A DNA stretch of 64,000 nt from Branchipolynoe longqiensis (taxonomy: Eukaryota > Annelida > Polychaeta > Phyllodocida > Polynoidae), in assembly GCA_030323885.1 (NCBI GenBank), contig CM059193.1:58920042-58984041 (forward strand), in the 5' to 3' direction. The position numbers and the translations under genes were made by a program. The notes beneath the pieces were generated by a model. It was given only the letters and a program-made list of their open reading frames with translations, searched no databases and was not told the DNA's origin. The number at the start of each line of letters is the position of its first letter. Positions within the stretch are counted from its first letter, which is position 1. This document shows, one piece after another, positions 51,700-63,473 of this stretch.

Positions 51700-52257
51700 T
51701 AGAGGGTATTCCCATGACGTCATCAACCGGAAGGGCGGCCATTGTGGCGATATCAACCAGTAAACAACCTGCCGGTTGCAGTAACATAGTAGATCATTCT
51801 TTCAGTTTTATTCCAAATTAATAGAAATACAGAACTCTAACCTTATAAATTTAATATAATCTATTCGTTGGATATGTTTACTATATGTATACCAAGCGAT
51901 TGGTTTCTAGGTGGTGTGGTTTTAGAGATATTTCACTTTTTCTGTATGAAGATTGCTCACAACCAATGACAATGCATTGAGTTTGACGGTATGCGCAGTG
52001 CAAAACGTGTATTTTATTCAAAATTAATAGAAATGCAGAAGCCTACCCTTATAAATTTAATATAATCTATTCGTTGAATATGTTTTCTATGTGTTTACCA
52101 GGCGGTTTGTTTCTAGGTGATGTGGTTTTAGAGATATTTAACTTTTTCTGTATGAAGATTCCTCACTGCCATTGACAATGCATTGAGTTAGTTGGGTTTG
52201 TTATAGTGGGTTCTATCGCCAGAATGGCCGCACTTCCGTTTAGCGTGACGTCAGTGC
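51700..52257. mobile_element. DNA element with internal tandem repeats, copy 1 (two units)
   Basis: Left ATGACGTCATCAACCGG and GGCGGCCATTGTGGCGATA pair with right TCGCCAGAATGGCCGCACTT and GCGTGACGTCA. Between them two units of about 207 bp begin TTCAAAATTAATAGAAAT (51,806 and 52,013). Confidence 0.8.
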
Positions 52258-52307
52258 ATGCCTTGTATTGGTCAAACCAAAACGCTTACCCAGATTTGCC
52301 ACTACTA

Positions 52308-53197
52308 AAGCTACGGACACACAGGACGCGTGCATCGGGCGTGCGTCAAGTACAAGCGGGCGTCATGCGGTTCTCACGCGCAAATAGTGAACACACTGGA
52401 TGCGTCTGCCACTCGTCAAAGATCATATCAGAACACAAACATAGCACACTGTGTGGTACACACACATAACACACTGTGTGTTACACACACATAACACACT
52501 GTGTGTTACACACACATAACACACTGTGTGTTACACACACATAACACACTGTGTGTTGGACACTGTGTGTTACACACATATAACACACCATCTGTTACAC
52601 ACATAACACACTGTGTGGTACACACACATCCACACTACATACATACAAACAACATACCTAACAACAGATGGGAAGAGTAGGACGGTCCAAACATGTGCTC
52701 CAACCACTATCAAAGGCAACTACCTGTTAGGAAGCAGTCTCCATATGATATATGAAAAAAATGGGACGGTCCAAAAATGTAGGACGGTACAAACATGTGT
52801 TCTAACCACTATGAAAGCAACTACCATCCATGTGCTTAAGCAGCCTCAACTAAACACACATAACACACTGTGTGTTACACACACATTGCACACTGTCTGG
52901 TACACACACATAACCCACATAACACGCTGTACACACTGTGTGGTCGGGCAAAGTCAGGCAAAGTCAGGAAAAGTCGGGAAAAGTCACGCAAAGTCAGGCA
53001 AAGTCGGCCAAATTCAGTCAAAAGCCACGCGTCACCACGCGTCAAGCGTAAAAAATCACTCCAAAAGCGATTAGTGAAGCACGCGCGACACACGCATGAG
53101 AAATGCATGCGCCAGTGTGTTCGGCTTCTCCTTATTACATACATTTTGATTTTTGACGCACGCACCAGTTACGCGTCCAGTGTGTTCGCAGCTTTAT
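52308..53197. mobile_element. Inverted-repeat element with internal microsatellites
   Basis: AAGCTACGGACACACAGGACG pairs with GTCCAGTGTGTTCGCAGCTT. The interior contains ACACATAACACACTGTGTGT arrays (52,437-52,625, 52,852-52,940) and AAAGTCAGGC 10-bp repeats (52,945-53,020). Confidence 0.7.
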
Positions 53198-53261
53198 TCT
53201 AATTAGATACTCCTGCGCTCATTAGATATCTAGCATTTTCGTGTAGACACCAACATTTAAA

Positions 53262-53401
53262 TTTGACATTTTATTCCCACTTCAAATATCTTCTTAGGTA
53301 ACGATTCAAAATAAAGGTAGTTCAAACTAATGTAATGTAGAATATAACAATCAACCAAATAATTATATTTATTTAAGAAAATGTTGTAGAAACTCAAGAC
53401 T
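53262..53401 (-). mobile_element. M1 fragment, diverged
   Basis: CCCACTTCAAATATCTTC through AGAAACTCAAGAC resembles the M1 right half without the terminal repeat. Confidence 0.55.
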
Positions 53402-53807
53402 GAATTGTTTCTGGACCAGTACCTCCTGGTCCTGAAGGAATGACTGGAGCCGGGACGTGGTATGTATACAGATCGGAAGTAGGGTGTTTGTCCCTCCCAG
53501 CCCAATCCTTCAGGAGAGGCCCAATATGCTTGTTTGCCTTACCTTTTTTTTTTGTGTGGAAAATATATTTATTCTGCTGAATAAGTCTTTTGTCAGTGCC
53601 GAAGCACTGGTCTTCCAGCCATTTTTCAAGTCAGGATTATTTACCTTGAGCTCCCAAACATGTGGTTGTTGCGCTAGGCCAAATACAAATAAATTGGTAA
53701 TGGTCCCCGCCCGTGCTTGATAAATCGCCTGACCATGATTTAAAATAAAAAAATTTAAACAATTAAAAGAAACCTGTGTCACGCTAGCAGCAATTCAACT
53801 TTGGTAT
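53402..53807. other. Unassigned; possible collagen-exon scrap
   Basis: 53,413-53,460 reads GPVPPGPEGMTGAG in one frame, followed by GTATGT. Nothing else supports an exon. 53,700-53,800 resembles 29,590-29,700. Confidence 0.35.
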
Positions 53808-53916
53808 CAATCTTTAAGTCATTGGTTTGACTCATCCAGGGTTTGAACCCAGCAATTTGAATCCCATGACCTACCAGAACTGGATGCTTAACTCGTTCGG
53901 CCATCGCATATGGTTA
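53808..53916 (-). mobile_element. SINE-1 head fragment
   Basis: AAGTCATTGGTTTGACTC to TTCGGCCATCGCATATGG; the body is absent. Confidence 0.75.
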
Positions 53917-54554
53917 CTCCATCAAAAATACAAAAATAAAAATAAAAACCTCCCGCCCAACCCTAATTTTTATTTCCAAAGGACGATCATCGATTAATTT
54001 GTTGTATTTAGCCTATGTTTGTTTGTTGGTACTGAGGATTGTAGTAGAATTGTGCTAGGCAACATCCTACATTACCTGAACTGCCACTTCCTGCATGTGT
54101 GTGTGTGTGGCAGTGTGTGTCACAACCACCAAGATGGCCGTGTGGATGTCTCACTCGTGGCTCATGGACTGACTCCAGCCTTGGGAGCTCGGAAGTGACA
54201 AAATAAAATAAATAGTCAACAACTGAAGGTGATAAAAAGAAGGGGAGTCACAAGACTATTACTGTCTAGCAGCGAAAACAAGTCATTAGACTTAACCATT
54301 ATGGGCAGCATAAATACACCCATCACCAACAAAAAATGTAGCCTACTCTTCTTGTTTCGATTCATTATATTTTGATTTGCGACTGTTGTGAGAATACAAT
54401 ACATGCACTCTACTTGTAGTATTCATACTATTACTTGTACGTTATTCACATTTATGTTTATATGTACCTACTATGGACCAATTAAACTACCATAATGATG
54501 AGTCTGAAATATAGCATTGAATTGTATTGAATTGAATAAACTACATTTCTAGCC
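53917..54554. other. Unassigned
   Basis: ATTGAATTGTATTGAATTGA at 54,512-54,537 may be the tail of an unidentified LINE. No gene supported. Confidence 0.4.
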
Positions 54555-54900
54555 ATATTAAACCATTGCCGTAATGACGTCACAAGACAACTTTCGGTGG
54601 CTATATTGGATTACATACAGAAGGCTTGCAACTGTCTACACTGTGCTTATTTACTGATTTGTTGGTTTATTTGTCACTGTTTTGAGCAGTTTGGCCTCAG
54701 AAGTTGTTGCTAAAGTGTTGTAAGTAAACACATTGGATGTAAACTGCCCAGAACACAAGAAAACTCCGTTTTACTGCATCTGCATGCATTCCCAACATGG
54801 CTAGGGAGGGTGCTCGTAATCCAAGATGGCAGCCCGCTGACAGCTGATTGCTAAGTAATGACGTCACGTGCACTCCCTCTATAGTCATGATAAGGCCCCA
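54555..54900. mobile_element. Inverted-repeat element, GTAATGACGTCAC ends
   Basis: GTAATGACGTCAC occurs near both ends (54,572 and 54,866), and TATATTGGATTAC pairs with GTAATCCAAGATGG. Ends resemble those of the 51,700 and 55,075 elements (TGACGTCA, then GGCNATNTTGG). Confidence 0.6.
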
Positions 54901-55074
54901 AGATGCTTAACCGTATAGTTCTAGTCTTGTTATCGTGGGATCGGTGGGAAGGCGGACTCTTTTAGTGATACGTCGCCATCCGCTGCTAAGTTGACATGGT
55001 TGAGCTCACGAGTTTCTGAATGTTATATAGAGCCGGCTGAATAATTTGGTAGGTGGCGCATCAAATCTTTAATT
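54901..55074. other. Unassigned
   Basis: Nothing supported. Confidence 0.35.
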
Positions 55075-56260
55075 CAGAATATAGAGTATTCACGTGACGT
55101 CACCAACCGGATGCGCGGCCATTGTGGCGATATCAAGTAGTAAACAACCCATTGAGTTTGCCTGTATGCGCAGTGCAAAACATCTATTTCATTCAAAATT
55201 AATAGAAATTAATTTAATATAATATTTTTGGTAAATATGTTTTCTATATGTGTACGAAGCGATTTGTTTCTAGGTGGTGTGGTTTTAGAGATATTTCACT
55301 TTTGCTGTATGAAGATTGCTCACGACCATTTACAATGCCTTCAGTTTGCCGGTACGCGCAGTTCAAAACGTTAGTTTTATTCAAAATTAATAGAAATCCA
55401 GAACCCCAACCGTATCAATTTAATATAATCTTTTTGGTAAACATGTTTTCTATATGTGTACCAAGGGATTTGTTTCTAGGTGGTGTGGCTTTAGAGATAT
55501 TTCACTTTGTTTGTATGAAGATTGCTCACAACCATTTACAATGCCTTCAGTTTGCCGGTACGCGCAGTGCAAAACATTAGTTTTATTCAAAATTAATAGA
55601 AATCCAGAACCCCAACCTTATCAATTTAATATAATCTTTTTGGTAAACATGTTTTCTATATGTGTACCAAGGGATTTGTTTCTAGGTGGTGTGGTTGTAG
55701 AGATATTTCACTTCTTCTGTATGAAGATTGCTCACAACCATTTACAATGCCTTCAGTTTGCCGGTACGCGCAGTGCAAAACATTAGTTTTATTCAAAATT
55801 AATAGAAATCCAGAACCCCAACCTTATCAATTTAATATAATCTTTTTGGTAAACATGTTTTCTATATGTGTACCAAGGGATTTGTTTCTAGGTGGTGTGG
55901 TTGTAGAGATATTTCACTTCTTCTGTATGAAGATTGCTCACGACCACTGACAATGCCTTGAGACTATGGAGTTTGCCGGTACGCGCAGTGCAAAACATTA
56001 GTTTTATTCAAAATTAATAGAAATCCAGAACCCTAACCGTATAAATTTAATATAATCTGTTTGTTGAATATGTTTTCTGTATGTGTTCCAAACGGTTTGT
56101 ATCTAAGTGGTGTATTCTTTTAGATATTCCACTTTTCTGTATGAAGATTGCTCACTGCCATTGTCAATGCATTGAGTTAGTCGGGTTTGTTATTGTGTTG
56201 TATCTCCACAATGGCCGCACTTCCGTCGCTGCAGTCGTGCCCATGGTTACTTGGGCATTA
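55075..56260. mobile_element. DNA element with internal tandem repeats, copy 2 (five units)
   Basis: Left CACGTGACGTCACCAACCGG and GCGGCCATTGTGGCGATATC; right CTCCACAATGGCCGCACTTC. Units begin near 55,190, 55,375, 55,581, 55,787 and 56,000. The middle spacing is exactly 206 bp, with about 98% identity between units 3 and 4. Confidence 0.85.
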
Positions 56261-56347
56261 GAGAGAAATTCCGCTGGCTGACAACAAGGCTAATTAACAT
56301 ATGCAAATGTACGGCTGGCTCAGCACCCAGGGTCACTTGGATGTGAT
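56261..56347. other. Unassigned
   Basis: Nothing supported. Confidence 0.3.
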
Positions 56348-57288
56348 GTTAAAGTTGCATAGTCCGATGGTTTTGAGGTTCTCTCATTTTCTGAAATAAA
56401 CATATTAGGTTGTTCATCATAAGCTGCGTTTACACGGGCGAGTTAAAACGCCTTAGGTAGACCAGTTGCCTAGATCGGTTTACATTTGCCCGTGTAAACG
56501 CGCCGCTGAGGCGTTTTAGGGCTGAAACGTTTTAGGGCTGAAACGTTTCACCTGAAACATTTCACGTATACCACCTCGGGAGGTGGTTTACAGGAACCGT
56601 TTTAGATAAAACGTTTTGTAAATGGGCATGTGAACGGTAGCATGATACTTGAGGCATTTTACTGACGTCACACGCATGCGCACACGACCGAATCATTTGT
56701 TTTCTTCCGGTTACCCTCGCATTCTGGCCCCGGATCGTCCAATAATATCCCCCTTCCCGTGTTGAAATCGCCTGTTGTGCTGGGAACATCGTGAAGAATC
56801 TGCTAGCTAGGTTGTCCGCCATTGTTTTGACCAAGAAACGGTGAAGCGCATGCGCAGATAGAAGACTTCCGCCTTGAAACGGTTTAAATACTGCCCGTGT
56901 AGACGCGACACACTTTCAATCTCGGTCCGTATAAACGTGCCACTAAAACGCTTCAGGTAAAACGCTTTGCCTAGATCATTTTACTTTTTGCCCGTGTAAA
57001 CACAGCTATAATCTACCTTACTTTAGTTTGAAGTAACTTTTATTTTAAATCGCAAACTTTTGAGATATTTAAAATGGAAACATGCTAAATTAATTTTGGC
57101 AAGCTTGCCAAAACTATCACCATAGGCTTTTGCAGTAACAGGTTCTATTAATTGACTCAGTCGTCCCTTCCATGTGCTGGTAAATGTTTAATAAGTGCAT
57201 CAGTATCTAAGTTAGATATGTAAAATCAAATCTAGATAATTGGTTTGGTTTTGAAAATTTGATATTTCATCGGACTATGGAGCTTTAA
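56348..57288 (+). mobile_element. M1 copy with fold-back MITE inside
   Basis: M1 parts 56,351-56,421 and 57,008-57,288. The insertion between them duplicated ATA. Confidence 0.9.
56422..57007. mobile_element. Fold-back MITE, CGTGTTTACACGG family
   Basis: AGCTGCGTTTACACGGGCG to CCCGTGTAAACACAGCT with ATA on both sides (56,419-56,421, 57,008-57,010). Internal AAACGTTTCACC / GGTGGTTTACAGG palindromes. Confidence 0.88.
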
Positions 57289-57315
57289 AAGACCCATTAG
57301 GCATCATTTGGGTTA

Positions 57316-57821
57316 AGCCCCAGTCACAGATCACCGGACTGAGTACCGGACACCACCGGACAAAGAATTTTCTAGTCTGGTGGTGTCCGGTGGTGTCCGG
57401 TGTCAAACTGTTGCAACGGCCGCCGGATGAAATGGACGCTAAACGGATGCTAAACGGACTTCAAACGGATGTCAAACAGACATCAAACGGACGGACCGGA
57501 CACCAAACGGACACCAACCAGACACCTATCGGACACCTACCAGATTGTTCACGGACGCGCCAAAAACTGAAGGACCGAATTCCCGCAGCACCATCAATGG
57601 ACTCTTCAGGATACAAAACGGACACCTAACGGATGATTAACGGACATAAACCGGACGAAACGGATGAAACGACTTAAAACGGACACCAACCATACACTTC
57701 AGTCCGGTGGTGTCCGGTTCAAGATTAGTGCATGTTCAAAACTTGTACCGGACACCGCTGGACATTGCCGTATTTCACCGGACAGTGTCCGGTTCATGCC
57801 CGGTAAGGCGTGACTGGGCCT
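57316..57821. mobile_element. GTCACA-group MITE, CCGGACAC interior
   Basis: AGCCCCAGTCACAGATCACCGG to GGCGTGACTGGGCCT. Dense CGGACACCA words and a GTGCATGTTCAAAACTTGTA core. Confidence 0.82.
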
Positions 57822-58286
57822 CAAAATACAGTGATTAGTGTCCGCGTCTTACAGTAGGTGGCGCCAACGGGCCGTCCTTGGTTACGAGAGATAGGAGTTT
57901 GCATTGTTCAATCACCCATGTTGGAGCCAACATCGACGATCTGACTAGGTGATGTACATCACAAAGAGGGAAGATCTAAATGTGATCTTGTTTTGTACAT
58001 ACATGTCATGCTTCTTCAGTTCCATTTTTCATCAGAATTTGATATTCAACATGGAATAGCCCTGAGCCTACTCTGGTATCTGATGAGGTTCTCAAACAGG
58101 TCTGACCTGCAGGTGCCAAACATTCATTAGAACTATAACAATGTGAATAAACTAATTCACACATCTTACAATAAAGTATTTACAATAACTTATTTGTGAC
58201 TGGAGTGGTATGTTGAACCCCTTCAAAACTATTATTTTTACTTACCCTGCAGATTGTATTATATAACTAAATTATTAGCATATATA
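57822..58286. other. Unassigned
   Basis: No gene or repeat supported. Confidence 0.4.
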
Positions 58287-58470
58287 CACCATATTCTCAC
58301 GGATTAACGCCCAGGGCGTTTAAATTGGCAAATCACTGAAGTGTGCGGAGGGGGGGGGGGCGTTTACCTACACATGGGCATTTAAAGTGTGGGCGTTTAC
58401 AAAATATTGGCCAAGTGGGATGTGGGCGCTAACCCACACATGGGCGTTAACCCACGAGAATACGGTCATA
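58287..58470. mobile_element. Inverted-repeat element, TATTCTCGTGGGTTAACGCC ends
   Basis: CCATATTCTCACGGATTAACG pairs with CGTTAACCCACGAGAATACGG. A G-run (58,350-58,360) lies inside. Confidence 0.75.
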
Positions 58471-58659
58471 GTAATTCTAGCAGGGGACCGACATTGGGAT
58501 TTTCAGGTGATACGCACATGAAATAAAACGCTATAACACATCATGTATTTCATTTTATTTTTAATTGTAATCTTAGGTTGTACGCAGCCAAAAAGCCTGG
58601 TCCAGTCTGGGTTATTCTGGTATCACATCGCAGTATTACCATCGATAAACCCGTATTGA
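58471..58659. other. Unassigned
   Basis: Nothing supported. Confidence 0.3.
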
Positions 58660-58755
58660 ATTAAAGTTGTATAATCCGATTAAAACAGAACAGTTTTGAA
58701 ACCAAAGCATTTGCCTAGATTTGATCCTTTGGATCCAACTTATATAACAGTGGAC
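58660..58755 (-). mobile_element. M1 fragment
   Basis: TTAAAGTTGTATAATCCGAT and about 75 further bases of the M1 right half in reverse. Confidence 0.7.
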
Positions 58756-59302
58756 CGATTAACGTTGCATAGTCCGGTGGTTTTGAGTTTCTGTAATTTT
58801 TTTCAGAGATAAATACAGTCTACTCTGTCAAAAACGGCCTCTGACAAATAACAAATCTCTGTCAATAACGGCAAAAAGTGCTGGTCCCGTCATGGCACCC
58901 CTTTTATTTAATAGCATTGCCTCTGTCTAATGGAGAACTGTCTTATGCGGACAACAAGCCATTTTTTCACCTATTTGATCAATATTCTCTGTCAATAACG
59001 ACATGCCATATAGTTATTCAAATATTTCTAGGTTATTCCTAGTTTATTTATCACAGAGGCAATATGTACCATGTGTTTTTTTGCCGTTTCCTCACAATTG
59101 AATGTAATCCCACTTATTCTATTGAAATGTGTCTTTGTTCCATTTAATCTAAATACATTATGTATACAAAACCTCATGTGAGGACAATCCTAGTCAGTCA
59201 AGTATAAAATAATAACATTGGTTTCAACCCATTCCGTCAGTCAGTCTCTGCCTTTAACAGATCTCTCTCTATAACGTATCAAGCTTGTTTCTCACTGCCA
59301 AA

Positions 59303-59496
59303 CGAGGGCAAGGACTGGTTGGATCAGTGTCAGGATAATGTGACTGAGTGGGATATCAGGTCATAGTGCTGGTGGCCTTTCTCTCAGTTGGGCAGAACAA
59401 TAAAGTCACCATGAGTGTGCACTGTCACAAGTCGGTACCCATCTTGACATGACCTTAGATGTTGCCAGGACAGAAATCTCTCATAACCAACAACCC
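59303..59496 (+). mobile_element. SINE-1 body and tail
   Basis: GAGGGCAAGGACTGGTTGGA to AATCTCTCATAACCAACAAC. Confidence 0.85.
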
Positions 59497-59605
59497 ACAA
59501 CTAACCTCACTGCCAAGCACCAGTGGGCCAGTGGGTGTGCGAATTGTTATGAGACCACCGCTGGTTCCCTTTGTGCCCTCAATATCTGGTAAGCGCTGGT
59601 CACCG

Positions 59606-60895
59606 GGCGGACAAAGACCCTATAACACTAAGACGGCTCACTCCATATCTCTCCCATGGTAATGTAAATTTTGCAGTGGCATCTTGTGGTGGGTTTGATC
59701 AGCCCGGCTGCTGTCTGGTGTTTCATATGTAAACACATAGGCCTACAAGGCGAGATGGTGAGTTTAAAATAAAAAAAGACAGATAGATTCATTTGGATTT
59801 GGCTGATGTTGTGCCTACTGCCTGGTCTCCACCTCCCTCTGGCCCGCCCTCCCTCATTCCCCCGCCTTCCCCCACTCTCTCCCCTCCCGCCCTCCGCTCC
59901 CTCCCTCCTCCTGGCTTCACCGCCCTTCCCCCTCCCTCCCCTTCCATCCCCCTCCCCTCCCCCTCCCCTCCCCCTGTCCCACCCTCCGTCAGCCTCACCA
60001 CCCTTCCCCCTCCCATTCCCACCCTTCCCTCTCTCGATCTCCCTCCTCATCCACCTTACCCAGCGCTCTCACACCACACTTCCATCTCCTCCCCCTTCTT
60101 CCTCCCTCCCCCTTCCTCTTCGCCTCCCCTCCCCCTTACTCCCTCTCCCCCTTGGGGGGGGGGTGGACGGAGGTCCCCATTGGTTGTGTGTTGCTACTCC
60201 TATAGAACTCCCACCACGACCGCTACCCCCACCCTGCTCCTCAATCTCTCCACCCCACCCACCCAGCCACCATACACACATTCTGTGTGGTGGGGGTTGA
60301 CAGTGTGTGTGGTTGGGGTGTAGGTGTGTATGGTGGGGGTGTAGGTGTGTGTGGTGGGTGTGTAGGGTGTGTGTGATGGAGGTGTAGGTGGTTTGTGGTG
60401 GAGTTGTAGGGGTCTTGCAGAGCGGCACCTCACAATCTTTAGCATCCCTAAACCCCCACCACACACCTACACCCTCACCACAACCCTAAGCCTCCATCAA
60501 ACACCTAAACCGCCCACCACACACCCATACCCCCACCACATCCCTAACCCCCCCACCACACTCCTACACTCCCACCACACCGCCACACACCTACACCCTC
60601 ACCACACACACCTACACCTCAACCACACACAAATACACCCCCACGACACACACACCACACACTTACACCCCCCAGCACAGCCACCCACCACAGACCTACA
60701 TCACTAACACACCCCTAAACCCCCACCACACCCATAAACCTCCACCACACACCGACCAAGCGACAGCAGGGTTTCTTCTGACACTCCAATGCTATCAAAA
60801 TGATCCAACCCACCACCTGGTGCACTCGCTATTCTCTTGATTACACAGTACGGGCTGAGTGAGCCGTCTTAGTGTTAGAGGGTCTTTGGGGCGGA
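59606..60895. repeat. Long inverted repeat enclosing simple sequence
   Basis: GGACAAAGACCCTATAACAC plus about 20 bp (59,606-59,645) pairs with 60,857-60,895 (AGTGTTAGAGGGTCTTTGGG). Inside: polypyrimidine CTCCCYC sequence (59,815-60,150) and an ACCACACACCTACACCC minisatellite in both senses (60,280-60,760). Pro-rich open frames here are repeat artefacts. Confidence 0.8.
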
Positions 60896-61213
60896 GGAGA
60901 GTAGACTGTATATTAAATTGATTGTTATAATCTACCTCACTTTAGTTTCAAGTGCTGTTTATCATAAATTGCTAAGTCTTGAGATATTTGAAGTGCAAAC
61001 ATGTCAAATTAGTTTCGGCAAGCACGCCAAAACTCTGTCATCATAGGCTCTTGCAGCAACAACTTTTTTACTAAATTGCCTCAGTATTCCATTCTCTGTG
61101 GCAACAAATGCTTAATAAGTGCATCAGTATCAAAGTTAGATTTGCAGAATCAATTCTAGATAATTACTTCGGTTTTGAAAATTGAATGCTTCATCGGACT
61201 ATGCAGCTTTAAA

Positions 61214-61298
61214 ATCAGATCATAACAATGGATTTAATGTATTCATTTAACATTATGGCAGCAACTCAAAACCAGCGGGTTATACAACTGGAACTTTA
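61214..61298 (-). mobile_element. M1 fragment
   Basis: AGCAACTCAAAACCAGCGGG region, diverged. Confidence 0.55.
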
Positions 61299-61608
61299 AC
61301 TGGAACGTTAAAACAATTCAACTAAGTTGAATGCCCAATATCGGATCGGCTTTACAGTAATACGATACCACGATTAGTGTCTCCGCCACCCACAGGTGGC
61401 GCCCTAGACCGTGACAGTAGTGTAGGCATGGTGCTGCCATCTGATGGATACTTGGTGCAATGAACTAACATAACATTGCTGTGGATTATTTTCACTAAAG
61501 AAAGCCAACAAAACAGAAACAAACACAAAAACAACAATAAAATATGTCAACTTCAGTGTCCTGTCAGATTTGTAACTATTTAAAAAAAAAAGATGGATAG
61601 TTGACTTA
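61299..61608. other. Unassigned
   Basis: Nothing supported. Confidence 0.35.
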
Positions 61609-61954
61609 AGCCGTGTTTAGACGGGCGATTTAAAACGCCACATATAAAACGACTTGCCTAGATCAATTCACATTTGCCATGTAAACGCAACGCTGTGGCG
61701 TTTTAGGGCTGAATCGATTCATATGAAACGCTTCATCTATACCAGGTCGCGAGGTGGTTTATGTGAAGCGATTCAGCTGGTTCCTGGGCGGCGACTAAAC
61801 AAATAGCAGTACTCGCCGGCTACAGGCTCACTAAGGCTGCTGGTTCCCGGCACCGACACACTTTCAAACTCAGTCCGTGTAAACGCGCCACTACATCGCT
61901 TCATATAAATCGATTTGCCTAAATCGCTTCACAATTTCCCATGGAAACACGGCT
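61609..61954. mobile_element. Fold-back MITE, CGTGTTTACACGG family, shortened
   Basis: AGCCGTGTTTAGACGGGCG to CCATGGAAACACGGCT. Lacks the TTTAACAGAATTACATAC middle block of the 40,181 copy. Confidence 0.85.
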
Positions 61955-62426
61955 AAGGAAGGCCATACTGGTACGTTATAAAATAGCCATTGTACGCTGA
62001 TCCTGCGAGATTATGGCACACTCTGTCCTGTACGAATCATTTGCAGTGAAAAACATATCTGTTCCCAATAAAGGTTATCAATCAACGAAATAAATTATGT
62101 ATTAAAAGGCCACCTAAAAGGCCACATATATATGATTAGCTGGTTGAGAAGACACCTTTTGTGTAGCTGTAATTGCAAAGAAACACCAAATGTGAATATT
62201 GTAATAGTGTGTGCATTGTAGCCTATATTTGCAACAATAGAATGCAAAAATAAAACTATTATTGTCGTGTCACACTCTCGTGGTGTAAATACGCGCAACA
62301 AAATCTGGTGGCCTGGTCATTTTCACATGTACGGCAATATTGCACACACATTTTCATTAAATATTACCTGCTCAAGAAATAGAAAAAAAACTATATGGAT
62401 AATAGATATGTATATATATAATACAC
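61955..62426. other. Unassigned
   Basis: No gene supported. Confidence 0.35.
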
Positions 62427-62666
62427 AGGGGCATAGCGAGGCGTACGCCGAAACTTCCACCAAAACGTCCACATCGTTTTGTCAAAAAAAAATTAAATTA
62501 AAAAATAATAAAGAGAGAGAGATAGAGAGGAGGCATGTAGTAGTACGGAGTGTCGAAAACTCAAGTCTAAAATGTGTAAAATCCACCAGCTTAAGCTTAA
62601 GCGGCCCCCTAAACCCCCTGCCGAAATTAGGAGTACACATCGTTAAAGGTCTAGCTACGCCCCTGA
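62427..62666. mobile_element. MITE, CAGGGGCGTAGCTAGAC ends
   Basis: CAGGGGCATAGCGAGGCGTA at the left, GTCTAGCTACGCCCCTG at the right. These ends are common among animal hAT-like elements. It is flanked by TA microsatellite. Confidence 0.75.
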
Positions 62667-62699
62667 TATATATATATATACATGCATTGATGGCCTCGC

Positions 62700-63010
62700 T
62701 TGGTTTTTAAACATTCATTTATTTAAAGACAATTAATTATTGTAATTAATAGTTAGAAGTATATTCTTTTGCACTGGCTTAGTTTTTAAACATTGGTATT
62801 CAATAAAAGATAATTAATTATTCTAATTAATAGTTAAAGTATATTCTTTTGCACTGGCTTAGTTTTTAAGCATTGGCATTAATTTATAGACAATTAATTA
62901 TTTATTTAATTGTTAGAAGTATATTTGTTTGCACTGACTTCGTTTTAAACAATTGAGATATATTTACAGACAATAGATTATTGAAAATAATTGTTAGAAG
63001 GATATTATTC
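62700..63010. repeat. About 84-bp degenerate tandem repeat, four units
   Basis: Each unit has TTTTTAAACATTGG-like, GACAATTAATTATT and GTATATTCTTTTGCACTGGC words. Divergence increases to the right. Confidence 0.85.
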
Positions 63011-63164
63011 TTTACTGTAATGGCAATATTTTATAGAAATTCACGCGTTAACCACAAAAAAAGACCAGCCATTCAGACAGGAGAAAGATGACCATTAAAA
63101 TTAAAGCATTGGCCCAGACGTTCGAACCCATGTCATTGCAAAGGTCTCATGGATGAATACCTTA

Positions 63165-63473
63165 TACCCCAGTCACACTACTGCCTGTGACCACTTTGCG
63201 ACCACCAAAAAGGTTGGTAACAAAATGGTTGCAAGTGGTTGCAAAGTGGTCGCAAAATGGTTCTCAGTGGTCACTGACATCCTTGCAACCAAAATGGTCG
63301 CAAGGAGGTTGCAGATACTGCACTCAAAAACCTTCTTGCGACCAAAATGGTCACAAGGAGGTCGTTGACCATTGCGTTAGTTGCAAAGAGGTCGCCAGTG
63401 ATTATGGGTTCTTTGGTTCAAAGTGGTCGCAAAGTGGTCACAATCGGTCACAAGCCATAGTGTGACTGGGGCT
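63165..63473. mobile_element. GTCACA-group MITE, GTCGCAAG type, TTA duplication
   Basis: TACCCCAGTCACACTACTGCC to AGTGTGACTGGGGCT, TTA at 63,162-63,164 and 63,474-63,476. Confidence 0.88.

Larger units (their letters stand above)
58812..60911. mobile_element. TA-flanked composite element, CAGTCTACTC ends
   Basis: CAGTCTACTCTGTC at the left and GAGTAGACTG at the right, with TA duplicated in the M1 sequence. About 2.1 kb. No transposase frame is visible. The interior holds a SINE-1, a polypyrimidine block and a minisatellite. Confidence 0.75.
58760..61213 (+). mobile_element. M1 copy split by a 2.1-kb TA-flanked element
   Basis: Left 58,760-58,811 (AACGTTGCATAGTCCGGTGG ...), right 60,912-61,213 (TATTAAATTGATTGTTATAA ... 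CATCGGACTATGCAGCTTTAA). Confidence 0.88.

Noticed and set aside
52613..53202. Open frames of 110-153 codons
   Set aside because: They arise from ACACATAACACAC and AAAGTCAGGC repeats in an inverted-repeat element.
55248..55950. Overlapping 96-110-codon frames with repeats of MCTKGFVSRWCG
   Set aside because: They are successive reads of the 206-bp tandem unit inside a DNA element; no stop-free multi-unit frame or start signal.
59793..60323. Proline-rich open frames of 164-176 codons
   Set aside because: They follow from a CTCCCYC polypyrimidine block, open in several frames at once with no start context or family.
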